Shown piece after piece: positions 24,199-32,996 of a stretch of DNA of 64,000 nucleotides (the first letter of the stretch is position 1; each line of letters opens with the position of its first letter). Where the stretch lies: NCBI GenBank assembly GCA_001650895.1, contig LXYH01000004.1:62001-126000 (forward strand), written 5' to 3'. Made by a program: the position numbers and the translations under genes. The DNA is from Rhodobacteraceae bacterium EhC02. Its GTDB lineage: Bacteria > Pseudomonadota > Alphaproteobacteria > Rhodobacterales > Rhodobacteraceae. The notes beneath the pieces are model-generated. The model worked only from the letters and a program-made list of their open reading frames with translations, had not been told where the DNA came from and ran no database searches.

Positions 24199-25018
24199 GC
24201 CGCACCTCCTGCCGCTGCGCGCCCAGTCCCGCGATGCGCAGCTCCATCACATCGCCTTCGGTCAGGAAACGCGGCGGCTTCATGCCCATCCCCACGCCCG
24301 GAGGTGTGCCTGTGGCGATCACGTCGCCCGGTTGCAGGCTCATCAACCCGCTCAGATGCGCGATGATCTGCGCCACCGTGAAGATCATCGTGTCGGTGTT
24401 TCCGGTCTGCACACGCGCCCCGTTCAGATCCAGCGACAGATCAAGGTTCTGCGGATCGCCCGCCTCGTCCGGCGTCACCAGCCAGGGGCCGATGGGGCCG
24501 AAGGTATCGGCGCTCTTGCCCTTGGTCCACTGGCCCACAAGCTCCATCTGGAAGGCGCGCTCGGACACGTCATTCACCACGCAATAGCCCGCCACGTGAT
24601 CCAGCGCCTCGGCCTCGGATACGTATTTGGCGGTCTTGCCGATCACGACGCCCAGCTCCACCTCCCAATCGCCTTTCTGCGCGTTGCGCGGAAGGTAGAC
24701 CGGATCGTTCGGCCCGCAGATCGAGGATGTGGCCTTCATGAAGACGATCGGCATGGCCGGCGGCTCCATCCCCGCCTCGGCGGCGTGATCGGCGTAGTTC
24801 AGCCCGATCCCGATGAATTTGCCCACATGGCCCACGGGCGCGCCAAGGCGGGGGTTGCCCGGCACCAGCGGCAGCGTCTCGGGATCAAGGCGCGGCAGAT
24901 CGGCCAGAACGGCGCCCGCCAGATCGGGCACCACGCCCGACAGATCGCGGACACGCCCCGCGCTATCCAGCACACCGGGCTTTTCGGCCCCCTTCTCTCC
25001 GTATCTGACAAAACGCAT
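24188..25018 (-). CDS. Fumarylacetoacetate hydrolase family protein
   Basis: A 276-residue enzyme. The metal-binding FAH core is visible: GIGLNYADHAAEAG, PIVFMKATSSICGPNDPVYLP, DWEVELGVVIGKTAKYVSEAEA and GYCVVNDVSERAFQ. The C-terminal GDVIATGTPPGVGMGMKP is characteristic. Members are fumarylpyruvate hydrolases, acylpyruvases, 2-keto-3-deoxy acid dehydratases or hydratases; the exact reaction cannot be told here. It could serve aromatic or sugar-acid breakdown. It is not next to hpd, so a homogentisate link is not supported. Confidence 0.92.
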   Translation of the reverse strand: MRFVRYGEKGAEKPGVLDSAGRVRDLSGVVPDLAGAVLADLPRLDPETLPLVPGNPRLGAPVGHVGKFIGIGLNYADHAAEAGMEPPAMPIVFMKATSSICGPNDPVYLPRNAQKGDWEVELGVVIGKTAKYVSEAEALDHVAGYCVVNDVSERAFQMELVGQWTKGKSADTFGPIGPWLVTPDEAGDPQNLDLSLDLNGARVQTGNTDTMIFTVAQIIAHLSGLMSLQPGDVIATGTPPGVGMGMKPPRFLTEGDVMELRIAGLGAQRQEVRRDA

Positions 25019-25146
25019 GCCCGTGTCCTCCTCGTGAATGGCGCGCGAACCTTAGCCCGCACCGCGCGATGTGCAAGACCGCTTGGGGCTGGTCGTGGCC
25101 ACCCCCGCGCCCTACCCTTGGCCTGACGTGGAACAGGGACAGGTGC

Positions 25147-26169
25147 ATGGCGACCCCGGTGCTGACATTGACGGATCGCGGGCTTTACTGCGCGGCGGGG
25201 GATTTCTTCATCGACCCCTGGCGGCCGGTGGATCGCGCGCTGATCACCCATGCCCATGCCGATCATGCGCGCCCCGGCCATCGGCGCTACCTTTGCACGG
25301 ATGCCTGCATGCCGGTTATGCGGCACCGCCTGGGCGACATCACGGGCGATACGATCCGCTACGGCGAAACCCGCCGGATCGGCGATGCATCCGTCAGCTT
25401 TCACCCTGCGGGCCATGTGCCGGGCTCCGCGCAGATCCGGGTCGAGGTGGCGGGACAGGTCTGGGTCGTGTCGGGCGACTACAAGACCGAACCCGACGGC
25501 CTGTGCGAGGCCTTCGCGCCTGTGCGCTGCCATACCTTCATCTCGGAATGCACCTTCGGCCTGCCTGTCTTTCGCTGGCAGCCGCAGGCCGAGGTGGCGG
25601 CGCAGATCAACGGCTGGTGGGCCGAGAACGCCGCGCAGGGTCGCGCCAGCCTGCTGGCGGCCTATAGTCTGGGCAAGGCGCAGCGCCTGCTGCATCTGCT
25701 GGATCCTGCCATCGGCCCGATCCTGACCCATGCGGCGGTGGAAAACACCAATGCCGTTCTGCGCGCGCAGGGTCTGGCCCTGCCGGACACGATCCGCATC
25801 ACGCCCGACCTGGACCGCAAGGCCCATCCCGGCGCGCTGATCGTGGCGCCGCCCGCCGTTCTGGGCAGCCCCTGGGCACGCCGGTTCGGGCCTCTGTCCA
25901 CCGGGTTCGCCAGCGGCTGGATGCAGATGCGTGGCGTGCGGCGCAGACGGGCCGCCGACCGTGGCTTCGTGATCTCGGACCATGCCGACTGGACCGGCCT
26001 GCTGGATGCGATCAAGGCGACAGGCGCGGAAACCCTTTACCTGACTCATGGTTACACCGAGATCTTCACGCGCTACCTGCGCGAGTCCGGCCATGACGCC
26101 CATGTCCTGGCCACCGAATATGGCGGCGAAGACGGGGACGACACCCCGGACACAGGCGATGCCGCATGA
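25147..26169 (+). CDS. Ligase-associated DNA exonuclease (metallo-beta-lactamase/beta-CASP fold)
   Basis: A 340-residue nuclease. The metal-binding motif THAHADHARPGH near residue 34 is followed by FHPAGHVPGSAQIRVE, VSGDYKTEPDGL and SECTFGLP, and late by VISDHADWTGLL and YLTHGYTE. This order fits the beta-CASP nuclease group found next to ATP-dependent DNA ligases. The ATG at 25147 is chosen because the upstream extension is not family-like. Its stop overlaps the ligase start (ATGA), so the two are translationally coupled. It probably trims DNA ends before sealing. Confidence 0.92.
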   Translation: MATPVLTLTDRGLYCAAGDFFIDPWRPVDRALITHAHADHARPGHRRYLCTDACMPVMRHRLGDITGDTIRYGETRRIGDASVSFHPAGHVPGSAQIRVEVAGQVWVVSGDYKTEPDGLCEAFAPVRCHTFISECTFGLPVFRWQPQAEVAAQINGWWAENAAQGRASLLAAYSLGKAQRLLHLLDPAIGPILTHAAVENTNAVLRAQGLALPDTIRITPDLDRKAHPGALIVAPPAVLGSPWARRFGPLSTGFASGWMQMRGVRRRRAADRGFVISDHADWTGLLDAIKATGAETLYLTHGYTEIFTRYLRESGHDAHVLATEYGGEDGDDTPDTGDAA

Positions 26170-27755
26170 AACGCTTTGCCGCCCTTTTCACCGCCATCGA
26201 CCAGACTACGCGCACCAGCGCCAAGGTGGCCGCCCTGGCCGATTACTTCGCGACCGCCCCGGATGACGACAAGCTCTGGACCATCGCGATCTTTTCGGGC
26301 CGCCGCCCGAAGCGCGCCGTCACCACCAAGCGCCTGCGCGACTGGGCGGCCGAGGCGGCGGGCATCCCGCTGTGGCTGTTCGAGGATACCTATGCCGTGG
26401 TGGGCGATCTGGCGGAAAACATCGCCCTGGTGCTGCCCCCCGCGACAGGCAGCGCGGATGACAGCTTGTCCCATTGGATCAAGCACTTGCGCGACCTTGG
26501 CGATTCTGATGATGAGCTACGCAAATCGGCTGTCCTTGCGGCTTGGGACAGGCTTGACACCACCGAGCGGCTGGTCTTCAACAAGCTCCTGACCGGCGGG
26601 TTTCGCATGGGTGTCAGCCAGAAGCTGATGACCCGCGCGCTGGCCCAGGCAACAGCCCGCCCCGAGGCGGAACTGGCCCATCGCCTGATGGGCAACTGGT
26701 CGCCCGACACCACCAGCTTTGCCGATCTGATCGAGGCCGACGATCCCACCGCCGATCTTTCGCGCCCCTATCCCTTTTGCCTCGCCCACGGGATCGAAGA
26801 CCTCGCTGCCCTTGGCCCCGTCACCGACTGGCAGGCGGAATGGAAATGGGACGGCATCCGCGCGCAGGTCATCGCGCGCGGCGGCTCCCTGCATGTCTGG
26901 TCGCGCGGCGAGGAACTGATGACCGACCGCTTCCCGGAACTGGCGCGTCTGGCCGGTGATCTGCCCGGCGGCACGGTGCTGGACGGCGAGTTGGTGGCCT
27001 GGGACGGCACGGCGCCCCTGCCCTTCGCCGCTTTGCAAAAACGCATAACGCGCAAGACCGTGCCGAAAAAGCTGCTGGCCGAAACCCCGGTGATCCTGCT
27101 GGCCTATGACCTGCTTGAGGCGGGGGGCGAAGACCTGCGCGCATCCCCCTTGCAGGACCGCCGCGCCGCCATGGACCGGATACTGTCCGGCCTGCCGACC
27201 GATGCGCCTCTGCGCCCCTCGCCCCTGATCGCGGCCCCCGACTGGGACAGCCTTGCCGCGACCCGTGCGCAGGCGCGCCAGATGAAGGCCGAAGGGCTGA
27301 TGATCAAGCGCCGCGCCAGCCCCTATCACGTGGGGCGCAAGCGGGGGGACTGGTGGAAATGGAAGCTTGATCCGCTGACCGTGGACGCGGTGATGATCTA
27401 TGCACAGGCCGGACACGGGCGACGCGCGAATCTGTTCACCGATTTCACCTTCGCGGTCTGGCAGGGCAACGAACTGGTGCCCTTCACAAAGGCCTATTCC
27501 GGGCTGACCGATGCCGAATTCGCCCAGATCACCCGCTGGGTCCGGCGCAACACGCTGCAACGCTTTGGCCCGGTGCGGCAGGTGACGCCGCATCATGTCT
27601 TCGAAATCGCCTTCGAGGGCATACAGGAAAGCCCGCGCCACAAGTCCGGCATCGCCCTGCGCTTTCCCCGCATGCTGCGCTGGCGGCAGGACAAGACGGT
27701 GGATCAGGCCGATACACTGGATCACCTGCGCGCGATGCTGGCGCAATATGGCTGA
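26166..27755 (+). CDS. ATP-dependent DNA ligase (exonuclease-associated type)
   Basis: A 529-residue ligase. The N-terminal 200 residues form the helical DNA-binding domain. The adenylated lysine is K227 in the motif EWKWDGIRAQ. Nucleotidyltransferase motifs DGELVAWDG, EGLMIKRRASPYHVGRKRGDWWKWK, and an OB-fold C-terminus follow. This is a non-essential ATP-dependent ligase, distinct from NAD-dependent LigA, and its close coupling to the exonuclease indicates DNA repair. In many bacteria this pair is joined by an Lhr-type helicase and a PdeM-like phosphoesterase; neither is in this window. Confidence 0.95.
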   Translation: MKRFAALFTAIDQTTRTSAKVAALADYFATAPDDDKLWTIAIFSGRRPKRAVTTKRLRDWAAEAAGIPLWLFEDTYAVVGDLAENIALVLPPATGSADDSLSHWIKHLRDLGDSDDELRKSAVLAAWDRLDTTERLVFNKLLTGGFRMGVSQKLMTRALAQATARPEAELAHRLMGNWSPDTTSFADLIEADDPTADLSRPYPFCLAHGIEDLAALGPVTDWQAEWKWDGIRAQVIARGGSLHVWSRGEELMTDRFPELARLAGDLPGGTVLDGELVAWDGTAPLPFAALQKRITRKTVPKKLLAETPVILLAYDLLEAGGEDLRASPLQDRRAAMDRILSGLPTDAPLRPSPLIAAPDWDSLAATRAQARQMKAEGLMIKRRASPYHVGRKRGDWWKWKLDPLTVDAVMIYAQAGHGRRANLFTDFTFAVWQGNELVPFTKAYSGLTDAEFAQITRWVRRNTLQRFGPVRQVTPHHVFEIAFEGIQESPRHKSGIALRFPRMLRWRQDKTVDQADTLDHLRAMLAQYG

Positions 27756-27819
27756 TCCGGCTTGAGGGACCCGCCCCAAGCCCCTATGTCTGATGCAACG
27801 CAACAAGACAGGTGATCCC

Positions 27820-29652
27820 ATGTTCCAGCTTTCCTTTCCCGTCTCTGGCCCGATCTGGGACGCCAATGCCCGCCGTGGCAGCAAGGATCTGGGCGATCTG
27901 CCGGAATGGGACCTGTCGGATCTCTACACCTCCGAGGACGCGCCCGAGCTGAAACGCGATCTGGACTGGCTGGAACAGGCCTGCGCCAGTTTCGCCGCCG
28001 ATTACGAGGGCAAGCTGGCCACGCTGGACGCCAAGGGGATGCTGGACTGCGTGCTGCGCAACGAACGCATCACCGCCGTGGCCGGACGGATCATGTCCTT
28101 TGCGGGCCTGCGCTATTACCAGATGACCATCGACGCGACCCGCGCCAAGTTCATGTCGGATTGCCAGGAAAAGATCACCAATTTCACCACGCCGCTGGTG
28201 TTTTTCTCACTGGAACTGAACCGGCTTGAGGATGATCACGTCGCGGCCCTGTTCGCTGCAAATGCCGAACTGGCGCGTTACAAACCCGTGTTCGACCGCG
28301 TCCGCGCGATGAAACCCTACCAGCTGTCGGACGAGCTGGAAAAATTCCTGCACGATCTGGGCGTCGTGGGCGATGCCTGGGAACGGCTGTTCGATGAAAC
28401 CATCGCGGGGCTGGGCTTCGAGGTGGATGGCGAGCCCTTGAACATCGAAGGCACGCTGAACCTGCTGACCGATCACGACCGCGCGAAACGCGAAGCGGCC
28501 GCGCAGGAACTGGCGCGCGTTTTCGGCATGAACATCAAGACCTTCGCCCGCGTGCACAACACCCAGGCCAAGGAAAAGGAAATCGTCGATCGCTGGCGCG
28601 GCATGCCCACGCCCCAGACCGGGCGGCACCTGTCCAACGACGTCGAACCCGAGGTGGTCGAGGCGTTGCGCAATGCCGTGGTCGCGGCCTATCCGCGCCT
28701 CAGCCATCGCTACTACGAGCTCAAGCGCAAATGGCTGGGTCTGGACCGGATGCAGGTCTGGGACCGCAACGCCCCCCTTCCCGTGGAAGAGATCAAGACG
28801 GTGGACTGGCCGACCGCGCGCGGCATGGTGATGGACGCCTATGCAGGCTTTGATCAGCGCATGGCCGATATCGCCGCGCCCTTCTTCGACAAGGGCTGGA
28901 TCGACGCGGGCGTGAAGCCCGGCAAGGCCCCCGGCGCCTTCGCCCATCCCACCGTGACCGAGGTGCATCCCTACGTCATGCTCAACTACCTGGGCAAACC
29001 GCGCGATGTGATGACGCTGGCCCATGAATTGGGCCACGGCGTGCACCAGGTGCTGGCGGCGGGTCAGGGCGAGATGCTGTCATCGACCCCGCTGACCCTG
29101 GCCGAAACCGCATCCGTTTTTGGCGAGATGCTGACCTTCCGCAAGATGCTGGAAGGGGCCAGGACGCAGGCCGAACGCAAGACCCTTCTGGCCGGCAAGG
29201 TCGAGGACATGATCAACACGGTCGTGCGCCAGATCGCCTTTTACGATTTCGAATGCAAGCTGCACGCGGCGCGCCGTGGGGGCGAGCTGACCCCCGATGA
29301 CATCAACGACCTGTGGATGAGCGTGCAGGCCGAAAGCCTCGGGCCCGCGTTCGATTTCATGGAGGGCTACGAGACCTTCTGGGCCTATATCCCCCATTTC
29401 GTCCACTCGCCTTTCTATGTCTATGCCTATGCCTTCGGCGACGGCCTCGTGAACGCGCTCTACGCCGTCTATGAGGAAAACCCCGAAGGTTTTCAGGACA
29501 AGTATTTCGACATGCTCAAGGCGGGCGGGTCCAAGCACCACTCGGCCTTGCTGGCCCCCTTCGGGCTGGATGCAACCGATCCCGCCTTCTGGGACAAGGG
29601 CCTGTCGATGATTTCAGGCATGATCGACGAGCTGGAGGCGATGGAGGATTGA
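27820..29652 (+). CDS. pepF: Oligoendopeptidase F (M3 family)
   Basis: A 610-residue cytoplasmic zinc metallopeptidase that cleaves oligopeptides. The catalytic HExxH is in MTLAHELGHGVHQVLAAGQGEMLSSTPLTLAETASVFGEM, which also supplies the third zinc ligand Glu downstream. The N-terminal PEWDLSDLYTSEDAPELKRDL is the normal beginning of M3B oligoendopeptidases. The ATG at 27820 has AGGTGA just upstream and matches family length; another ATG nine codons earlier has no good ribosome site. The stop overlaps the next gene's start, so coupling is likely. Confidence 0.93.
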   Translation: MFQLSFPVSGPIWDANARRGSKDLGDLPEWDLSDLYTSEDAPELKRDLDWLEQACASFAADYEGKLATLDAKGMLDCVLRNERITAVAGRIMSFAGLRYYQMTIDATRAKFMSDCQEKITNFTTPLVFFSLELNRLEDDHVAALFAANAELARYKPVFDRVRAMKPYQLSDELEKFLHDLGVVGDAWERLFDETIAGLGFEVDGEPLNIEGTLNLLTDHDRAKREAAAQELARVFGMNIKTFARVHNTQAKEKEIVDRWRGMPTPQTGRHLSNDVEPEVVEALRNAVVAAYPRLSHRYYELKRKWLGLDRMQVWDRNAPLPVEEIKTVDWPTARGMVMDAYAGFDQRMADIAAPFFDKGWIDAGVKPGKAPGAFAHPTVTEVHPYVMLNYLGKPRDVMTLAHELGHGVHQVLAAGQGEMLSSTPLTLAETASVFGEMLTFRKMLEGARTQAERKTLLAGKVEDMINTVVRQIAFYDFECKLHAARRGGELTPDDINDLWMSVQAESLGPAFDFMEGYETFWAYIPHFVHSPFYVYAYAFGDGLVNALYAVYEENPEGFQDKYFDMLKAGGSKHHSALLAPFGLDATDPAFWDKGLSMISGMIDELEAMED

Positions 29653-30125
29653 GCGTCACGCTCATCCCCCTCGCCCTTTCAGACCGTGACCGTGTGGCGC
29701 ATCTGGCGGTGCATCCCGACCAGCAGCGCTTCGCGGGCACCGTGGCCGAAGCCTTCGACAGCCCGCAAGTGGGCGTCGATTTCCATGCCATGCTAATGGA
29801 TGACACCCCGGTCGGTTTCTTCAAGATCGACCGGACCTATCCGGTGACCCATGGCTTTGCCGAACCGGGCGATCTGGGTCTGCGCGCGGTGATCGTGGAT
29901 GCCGCACGGCAGGGTCAGGGGGTCGGCACCGCCGCGGTGCGCGCCCTGCCCCGCTACCTGCGCGCGCATTACCCGACGGCGCGCCGTCTTTGGCTGACGG
30001 TGAACCTGCAAAACCCCGCCGCCATCGCCAGCTACCGCAAGGGCGGTTTCCAGGATACCGGCGCGATCTGGCCGCATGGCACTGCAGGGCCGCAGCATAT
30101 CATGCGGCTGTCACTTCAGGACTGA
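29649..30125 (+). CDS. GNAT-family N-acetyltransferase
   Basis: A 158-residue acetyltransferase. The acetyl-CoA loop is VDAARQGQGVGTAAVRALPRYL, and the strand-helix end LTVNLQNPAAIASYRKGGFQDTG is typical. The start is a TTG at 29649 overlapping the pepF stop (TTGA), with GGAGG ten bases before it. The substrate is unknown. It is followed after five bases by copy B of the intergenic repeat element. Confidence 0.85.
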   Translation: MSVTLIPLALSDRDRVAHLAVHPDQQRFAGTVAEAFDSPQVGVDFHAMLMDDTPVGFFKIDRTYPVTHGFAEPGDLGLRAVIVDAARQGQGVGTAAVRALPRYLRAHYPTARRLWLTVNLQNPAAIASYRKGGFQDTGAIWPHGTAGPQHIMRLSLQD

Positions 30126-30130
30126 CCGCG

Positions 30131-30188
30131 CTTCTTCTTGCTGCAAATATCCTGGGGGGAGTCCGCAGGACGGGGGGCAAAGCCCCCC
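30131..30188 (+). repeat. Composite 3'-end repeat element, copy B
   Basis: Head CTTCTTCTTGCTGCAAAT then ATCC and a G-run (30131-30159), stem GTCC-GCA-GGAC (30161-30171), stem GGGGGGC-AAA-GCCCCCC (30172-30188). It has the same modular order as 6098-6166, with a different middle stem but the same GCA loop. It lies between convergent genes. Confidence 0.75.
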
Positions 30189-30458
30189 CTACTTCAACTG
30201 GCTGTCCTTGGACCCGCGCCGATTGATGCCGCCCCGTTGGGCTTGTGCGGTTTGACGCTCGGTCTGGCAATCGATGCACAGCTTCACGCCGGGGATCGCC
30301 TGCCGCCGCGCCTCGGGGATCGGCTCCTCGCAATCGGCGCAATGGGTCAGGCTGTCCCCCACCGGCCCACGCCGGGCCTTCAACCGCGCGAGTTCGTCCT
30401 GGATCGAGGCTTCGATCTGTTCGTTTACCGCGCCGTCGCGCGCCCATCCACCGGCCAT
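30189..30458 (-). CDS. Short DksA/TraR-family C4 zinc-finger protein
   Basis: An 89-residue protein. The C-terminal zinc finger is CADCEEPIPEARRQAIPGVKLCIDCQ, matching the DksA/TraR C4 motif. The N-terminal part is a short helix only, so it is TraR-sized and lacks the long coiled coil of full DksA. TraR-like proteins bind the secondary channel of RNA polymerase and can mimic DksA with ppGpp. The ATG at 30458 has GGGAAGGG upstream. No phage genes surround it, so it is likely a chromosomal stress regulator. Confidence 0.85.
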   Translation of the reverse strand: MAGGWARDGAVNEQIEASIQDELARLKARRGPVGDSLTHCADCEEPIPEARRQAIPGVKLCIDCQTERQTAQAQRGGINRRGSKDSQLK

Positions 30459-30483
30459 GGCCAACCCTTCCCGCAAATGCAGA

Positions 30484-30512
30484 ACGGCACCAGCCTAGCG
30501 GGCCGGTGCCGT
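30484..30512 (-). terminator. Stem-loop after rpoH
   Basis: Minus strand ACGGCACC-GGCC ... GGCT-GGTGCCGT forms a long stem about 25 bases past the rpoH stop. It lacks a good T-run, so it may be a processing or weak termination site. Confidence 0.45.
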
Positions 30513-30534
30513 TCAGTTCAAGCCACAGATGCGA

Positions 30535-31431
30535 TCAGGCGCTTTCCAGCATGCCCTTGGCGGCGGCCAGTTCGCGCATCCGCTTCTGCAGTTTCTCGAA
30601 GGCCCGAACCTCGATCTGGCGGATCCGCTCGCGGCTGACGTCATATTGCGCGCTCAGGTCTTCCAGTGTCACGGTTTCATCGGTCAGGCGCCGTTGGGTC
30701 AGGATATCGCGCTCGCGTTCGTTGAGCACGTCCATCGCCTGGGCCAGCAGGGCGCGCCGCGCTTCCATCTCGTCACGCTCGGCGTAATCGGTGGCCTGAT
30801 CGGCATCCTCGTCCTCAAGCCAGTCCTGCCATTGCATGGACCCTTCGCCTTCGGATCCGACCGTGGCGTTCAGCGAGGCATCGCCACCCGACAGGCGGCG
30901 GTTCATGCTGATCACCTCGTCCTCGGTCACGCCCAGGTCGGTCGCGATCTGCTTGACGTTCTCGGGGCGCAGGTCCCCCTCTTCCAGCGCGCCGATCTTG
31001 GCCTTGGCCTTGCGCAGGTTGAAGAACAGCTTCTTCTGCGCCGATGTCGTGCCCAGTTTCACAAGTGACCACGAGCGCAGGATATATTCCTGGATCGAAG
31101 CGCGGATCCACCACATCGCATAGGTCGCAAGGCGGAAGCCCTTTTCAGGGTCGAACCGCTTGACCGCCTGCATAAGGCCCACGTTCGCCTCGGAAATCAC
31201 CTCGGCCTGGGGCAGGCCATAGCCGCGATAGCCCATGGCGATCTTGGCGGCCAGACGCAGGTGGCTCGTGACCATCTTGTGCGCCGCCTCGGTGTCCTGT
31301 TCCTCGACCCAGCGCTTGGCCAGCATGTATTCTTCTTCCGGTTCCAGCAGCGGGAACTTGCGGATCTCCTGCATATAGCGGTTCAGACCGCCTTCGGGCG
31401 TCGGTGCCGGAAGATTTGCATAGTTGCTCAT
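30535..31431 (-). CDS. rpoH: Heat-shock RNA polymerase sigma factor RpoH
   Basis: A 298-residue sigma-70-family factor. Region 2 is VTSHLRLAAKIAMGYRGYGLPQAEVISEANVGLMQAVKRFDPEKGFRLATYAMWWIRASIQEYILRS in compressed form; the RpoH box follows as QKKLFFNLRKAK, which identifies the heat-shock group. Region 4 ends [26 protein letters not shown]. It directs RNA polymerase to heat-shock and envelope-stress promoters. Rhodobacterales often have two RpoH proteins; which one this is cannot be told. It lies downstream of rluD with its own promoter-like leader. Confidence 0.96.
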   Translation of the reverse strand: MSNYANLPAPTPEGGLNRYMQEIRKFPLLEPEEEYMLAKRWVEEQDTEAAHKMVTSHLRLAAKIAMGYRGYGLPQAEVISEANVGLMQAVKRFDPEKGFRLATYAMWWIRASIQEYILRSWSLVKLGTTSAQKKLFFNLRKAKAKIGALEEGDLRPENVKQIATDLGVTEDEVISMNRRLSGGDASLNATVGSEGEGSMQWQDWLEDEDADQATDYAERDEMEARRALLAQAMDVLNERERDILTQRRLTDETVTLEDLSAQYDVSRERIRQIEVRAFEKLQKRMRELAAAKGMLESA

Positions 31432-31461
31432 TGACTCCGTCCCTTTTCACTTGGGGTCCCC

Positions 31462-31514
31462 TCTAAGTTAAGGGGCTTAACATCGCATTTAAGAAGCAGC
31501 CTTTCGCGTTTCAA
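31462..31514 (-). promoter_or_regulatory. rpoH promoter candidate and leader inverted repeats
   Basis: Minus strand TTGAAA (31514-31509) and TTAAAT (31492-31487) are 16 bases apart; CTTGAAA is also the -35 type used by heat-shock sigma factors. Just downstream, GTTAAG-CCC-CTTAAC is a perfect inverted repeat, and CCCCT...AGGGG overlaps it, so two alternative small hairpins can form in the leader. Confidence 0.45.
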
Positions 31515-31660
31515 GGCTTGTGATGCGAAATGTTTAACGAAGCATAACCGATCCGCCGTCGTTTCGGACAGGCATTGACATGGTTTGTCACGCCGATGTG
31601 CGCGGCCGTGTAGCCCCGCGAGGGGGATGGACGCGGCGCACCGGGTCCGAAATCACCGGA

Positions 31661-32686
31661 TCAACCCTGCAAGGCTGCGATCAGATCAACCATATCTTGC
31701 GGCATTTCCGATTCAAAGCGCAACATTTCACCACTCACGGGATGAATGAACCCAAGAAGTTGCGCATGCAGGGCCTGGCGTGGAAAGTCGCGCACGGCCT
31801 CTTCCGCTGCAACGGACACCGCGCCGCGCGCCAGTTTGCGCCGTCCGCCATAGGTCGGATCGCCCACAAGCGCGTGACCGGCATGGGCCATATGCACCCT
31901 GATCTGGTGAGTGCGCCCGGTTTCCAGCCAGCAATCGACCAGGCATGCGACCGCAGGCGCGCCGAAACCCTCGACGACTCGGGCCCGCGTGACCGCATGT
32001 CGCCCGCCCTGGAACAGCACCGCCTGGCGCTGCCGGTCGGTCTTGTGCCGCGCCAGCTGCGTGGTGATCTTGAGGATATTGCCCGGCTCGAAGCTGACGC
32101 CCCGGACCCCGCGCAGGCGCGGATCACTGGCATCGGGCAAGCCGTAAACCACGGCCTTGTACTGCCGCTCGACGGTGTGTTTTTCGAATTGCACGGCAAG
32201 ACCATGATGGGCCCGGTCGGATTTCGCCACGACCAGCAGACCCGAGGTATCCTTGTCGATCCGGTGCACGATGCCGGGGCGCTTCATGCCGCCGACACCG
32301 GACAGCGCATCGCCGCAATGCGCCAGCAGCGCATTGACCAGCGTGCCCGAGGGCGAACCGGGGGCGGGATGCACCACCATGCCTGCGGGCTTGTCGATCA
32401 CGATCAGGTCGTCATCCTCGAACACCACCGTCAGGGCGATGTCCTCGGGGCCGATATGGCTGTCCTCGGCCTCGGGGACCGTGATGGCGATGCTGTCGCC
32501 TGCCGCGACGCGGGTCTTGGGATCGGTGACAACGGCCCCGTTCAGCGTCACCTGGCCATCCGCGATCAACCGCGCCAACCGGGTGCGCGACAGGTTCGCA
32601 TCGTCTGGCACATCGCGCGAAAGCGCCTTATCAAGGCGGGGCGGCGGATCGTCCTGGATCCGGACAGAAAGGTGGCCTTGGCCCAT
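31661..32686 (-). CDS. rluD: 23S rRNA pseudouridine synthase RluD
   Basis: A 341-residue RluA-family enzyme. An N-terminal S4 domain (RLDKALSRDV...LSRTRLARLIADGQVTLNGAVV) is followed by the catalytic domain with GIVHRIDKDTSGLLVVAKSD, where the Asp of HRIDKDTSG is the catalytic residue, and later ETGRTHQIRVHMAHAGHALVGDPTYG. RluD makes pseudouridines in helix 69 of 23S rRNA. Its start codon shares two bases with the start codon of the divergent DUF6476 gene. Confidence 0.95.
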   Translation of the reverse strand: MGQGHLSVRIQDDPPPRLDKALSRDVPDDANLSRTRLARLIADGQVTLNGAVVTDPKTRVAAGDSIAITVPEAEDSHIGPEDIALTVVFEDDDLIVIDKPAGMVVHPAPGSPSGTLVNALLAHCGDALSGVGGMKRPGIVHRIDKDTSGLLVVAKSDRAHHGLAVQFEKHTVERQYKAVVYGLPDASDPRLRGVRGVSFEPGNILKITTQLARHKTDRQRQAVLFQGGRHAVTRARVVEGFGAPAVACLVDCWLETGRTHQIRVHMAHAGHALVGDPTYGGRRKLARGAVSVAAEEAVRDFPRQALHAQLLGFIHPVSGEMLRFESEMPQDMVDLIAALQG

Positions 32687-32984
32687 GAGCGATCAATCCC
32701 CTCTGCCCGAACCGGGCAATCTGCGGTTTCTGCGCCTGCTGGTCACGATCCTGACCGGCACGATGATTGCGGGGCTTCTAGCCATCATCACCCTGCTTGT
32801 CATCCGTTTCCCGACAGCAACCCCGGCTTTGCCCGAGGCGATCACCCTGCCCGATGGCACCCGCGCCCAGGCGTTCACGGCAACTGCCCGCTGGTATGCG
32901 GTGGTCACCACCGATGACCGCATCCTGATCTACGACCGCGACACGGGCGACCTGCGGCAGGAAATTACCGTTCAAAACCAGTGA
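32685..32984 (+). CDS. DUF6476-like small membrane-anchored protein
   Basis: A 99-residue protein with one N-terminal membrane helix (FLRLLVTILTGTMIAGLLAII) and a small periplasmic part: LPDGTRAQAFTATARWYAVVTTDDRILIYDRDTGDLRQEI. The pattern matches a small family conserved in Rhodobacterales. It begins at an ATG that overlaps the divergent rluD start, so each gene's promoter lies inside the other's coding sequence. Function unknown. Confidence 0.8.
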   Translation: MSDQSPLPEPGNLRFLRLLVTILTGTMIAGLLAIITLLVIRFPTATPALPEAITLPDGTRAQAFTATARWYAVVTTDDRILIYDRDTGDLRQEITVQNQ

Positions 32985-32996
32985 TATGGTGAAGGA

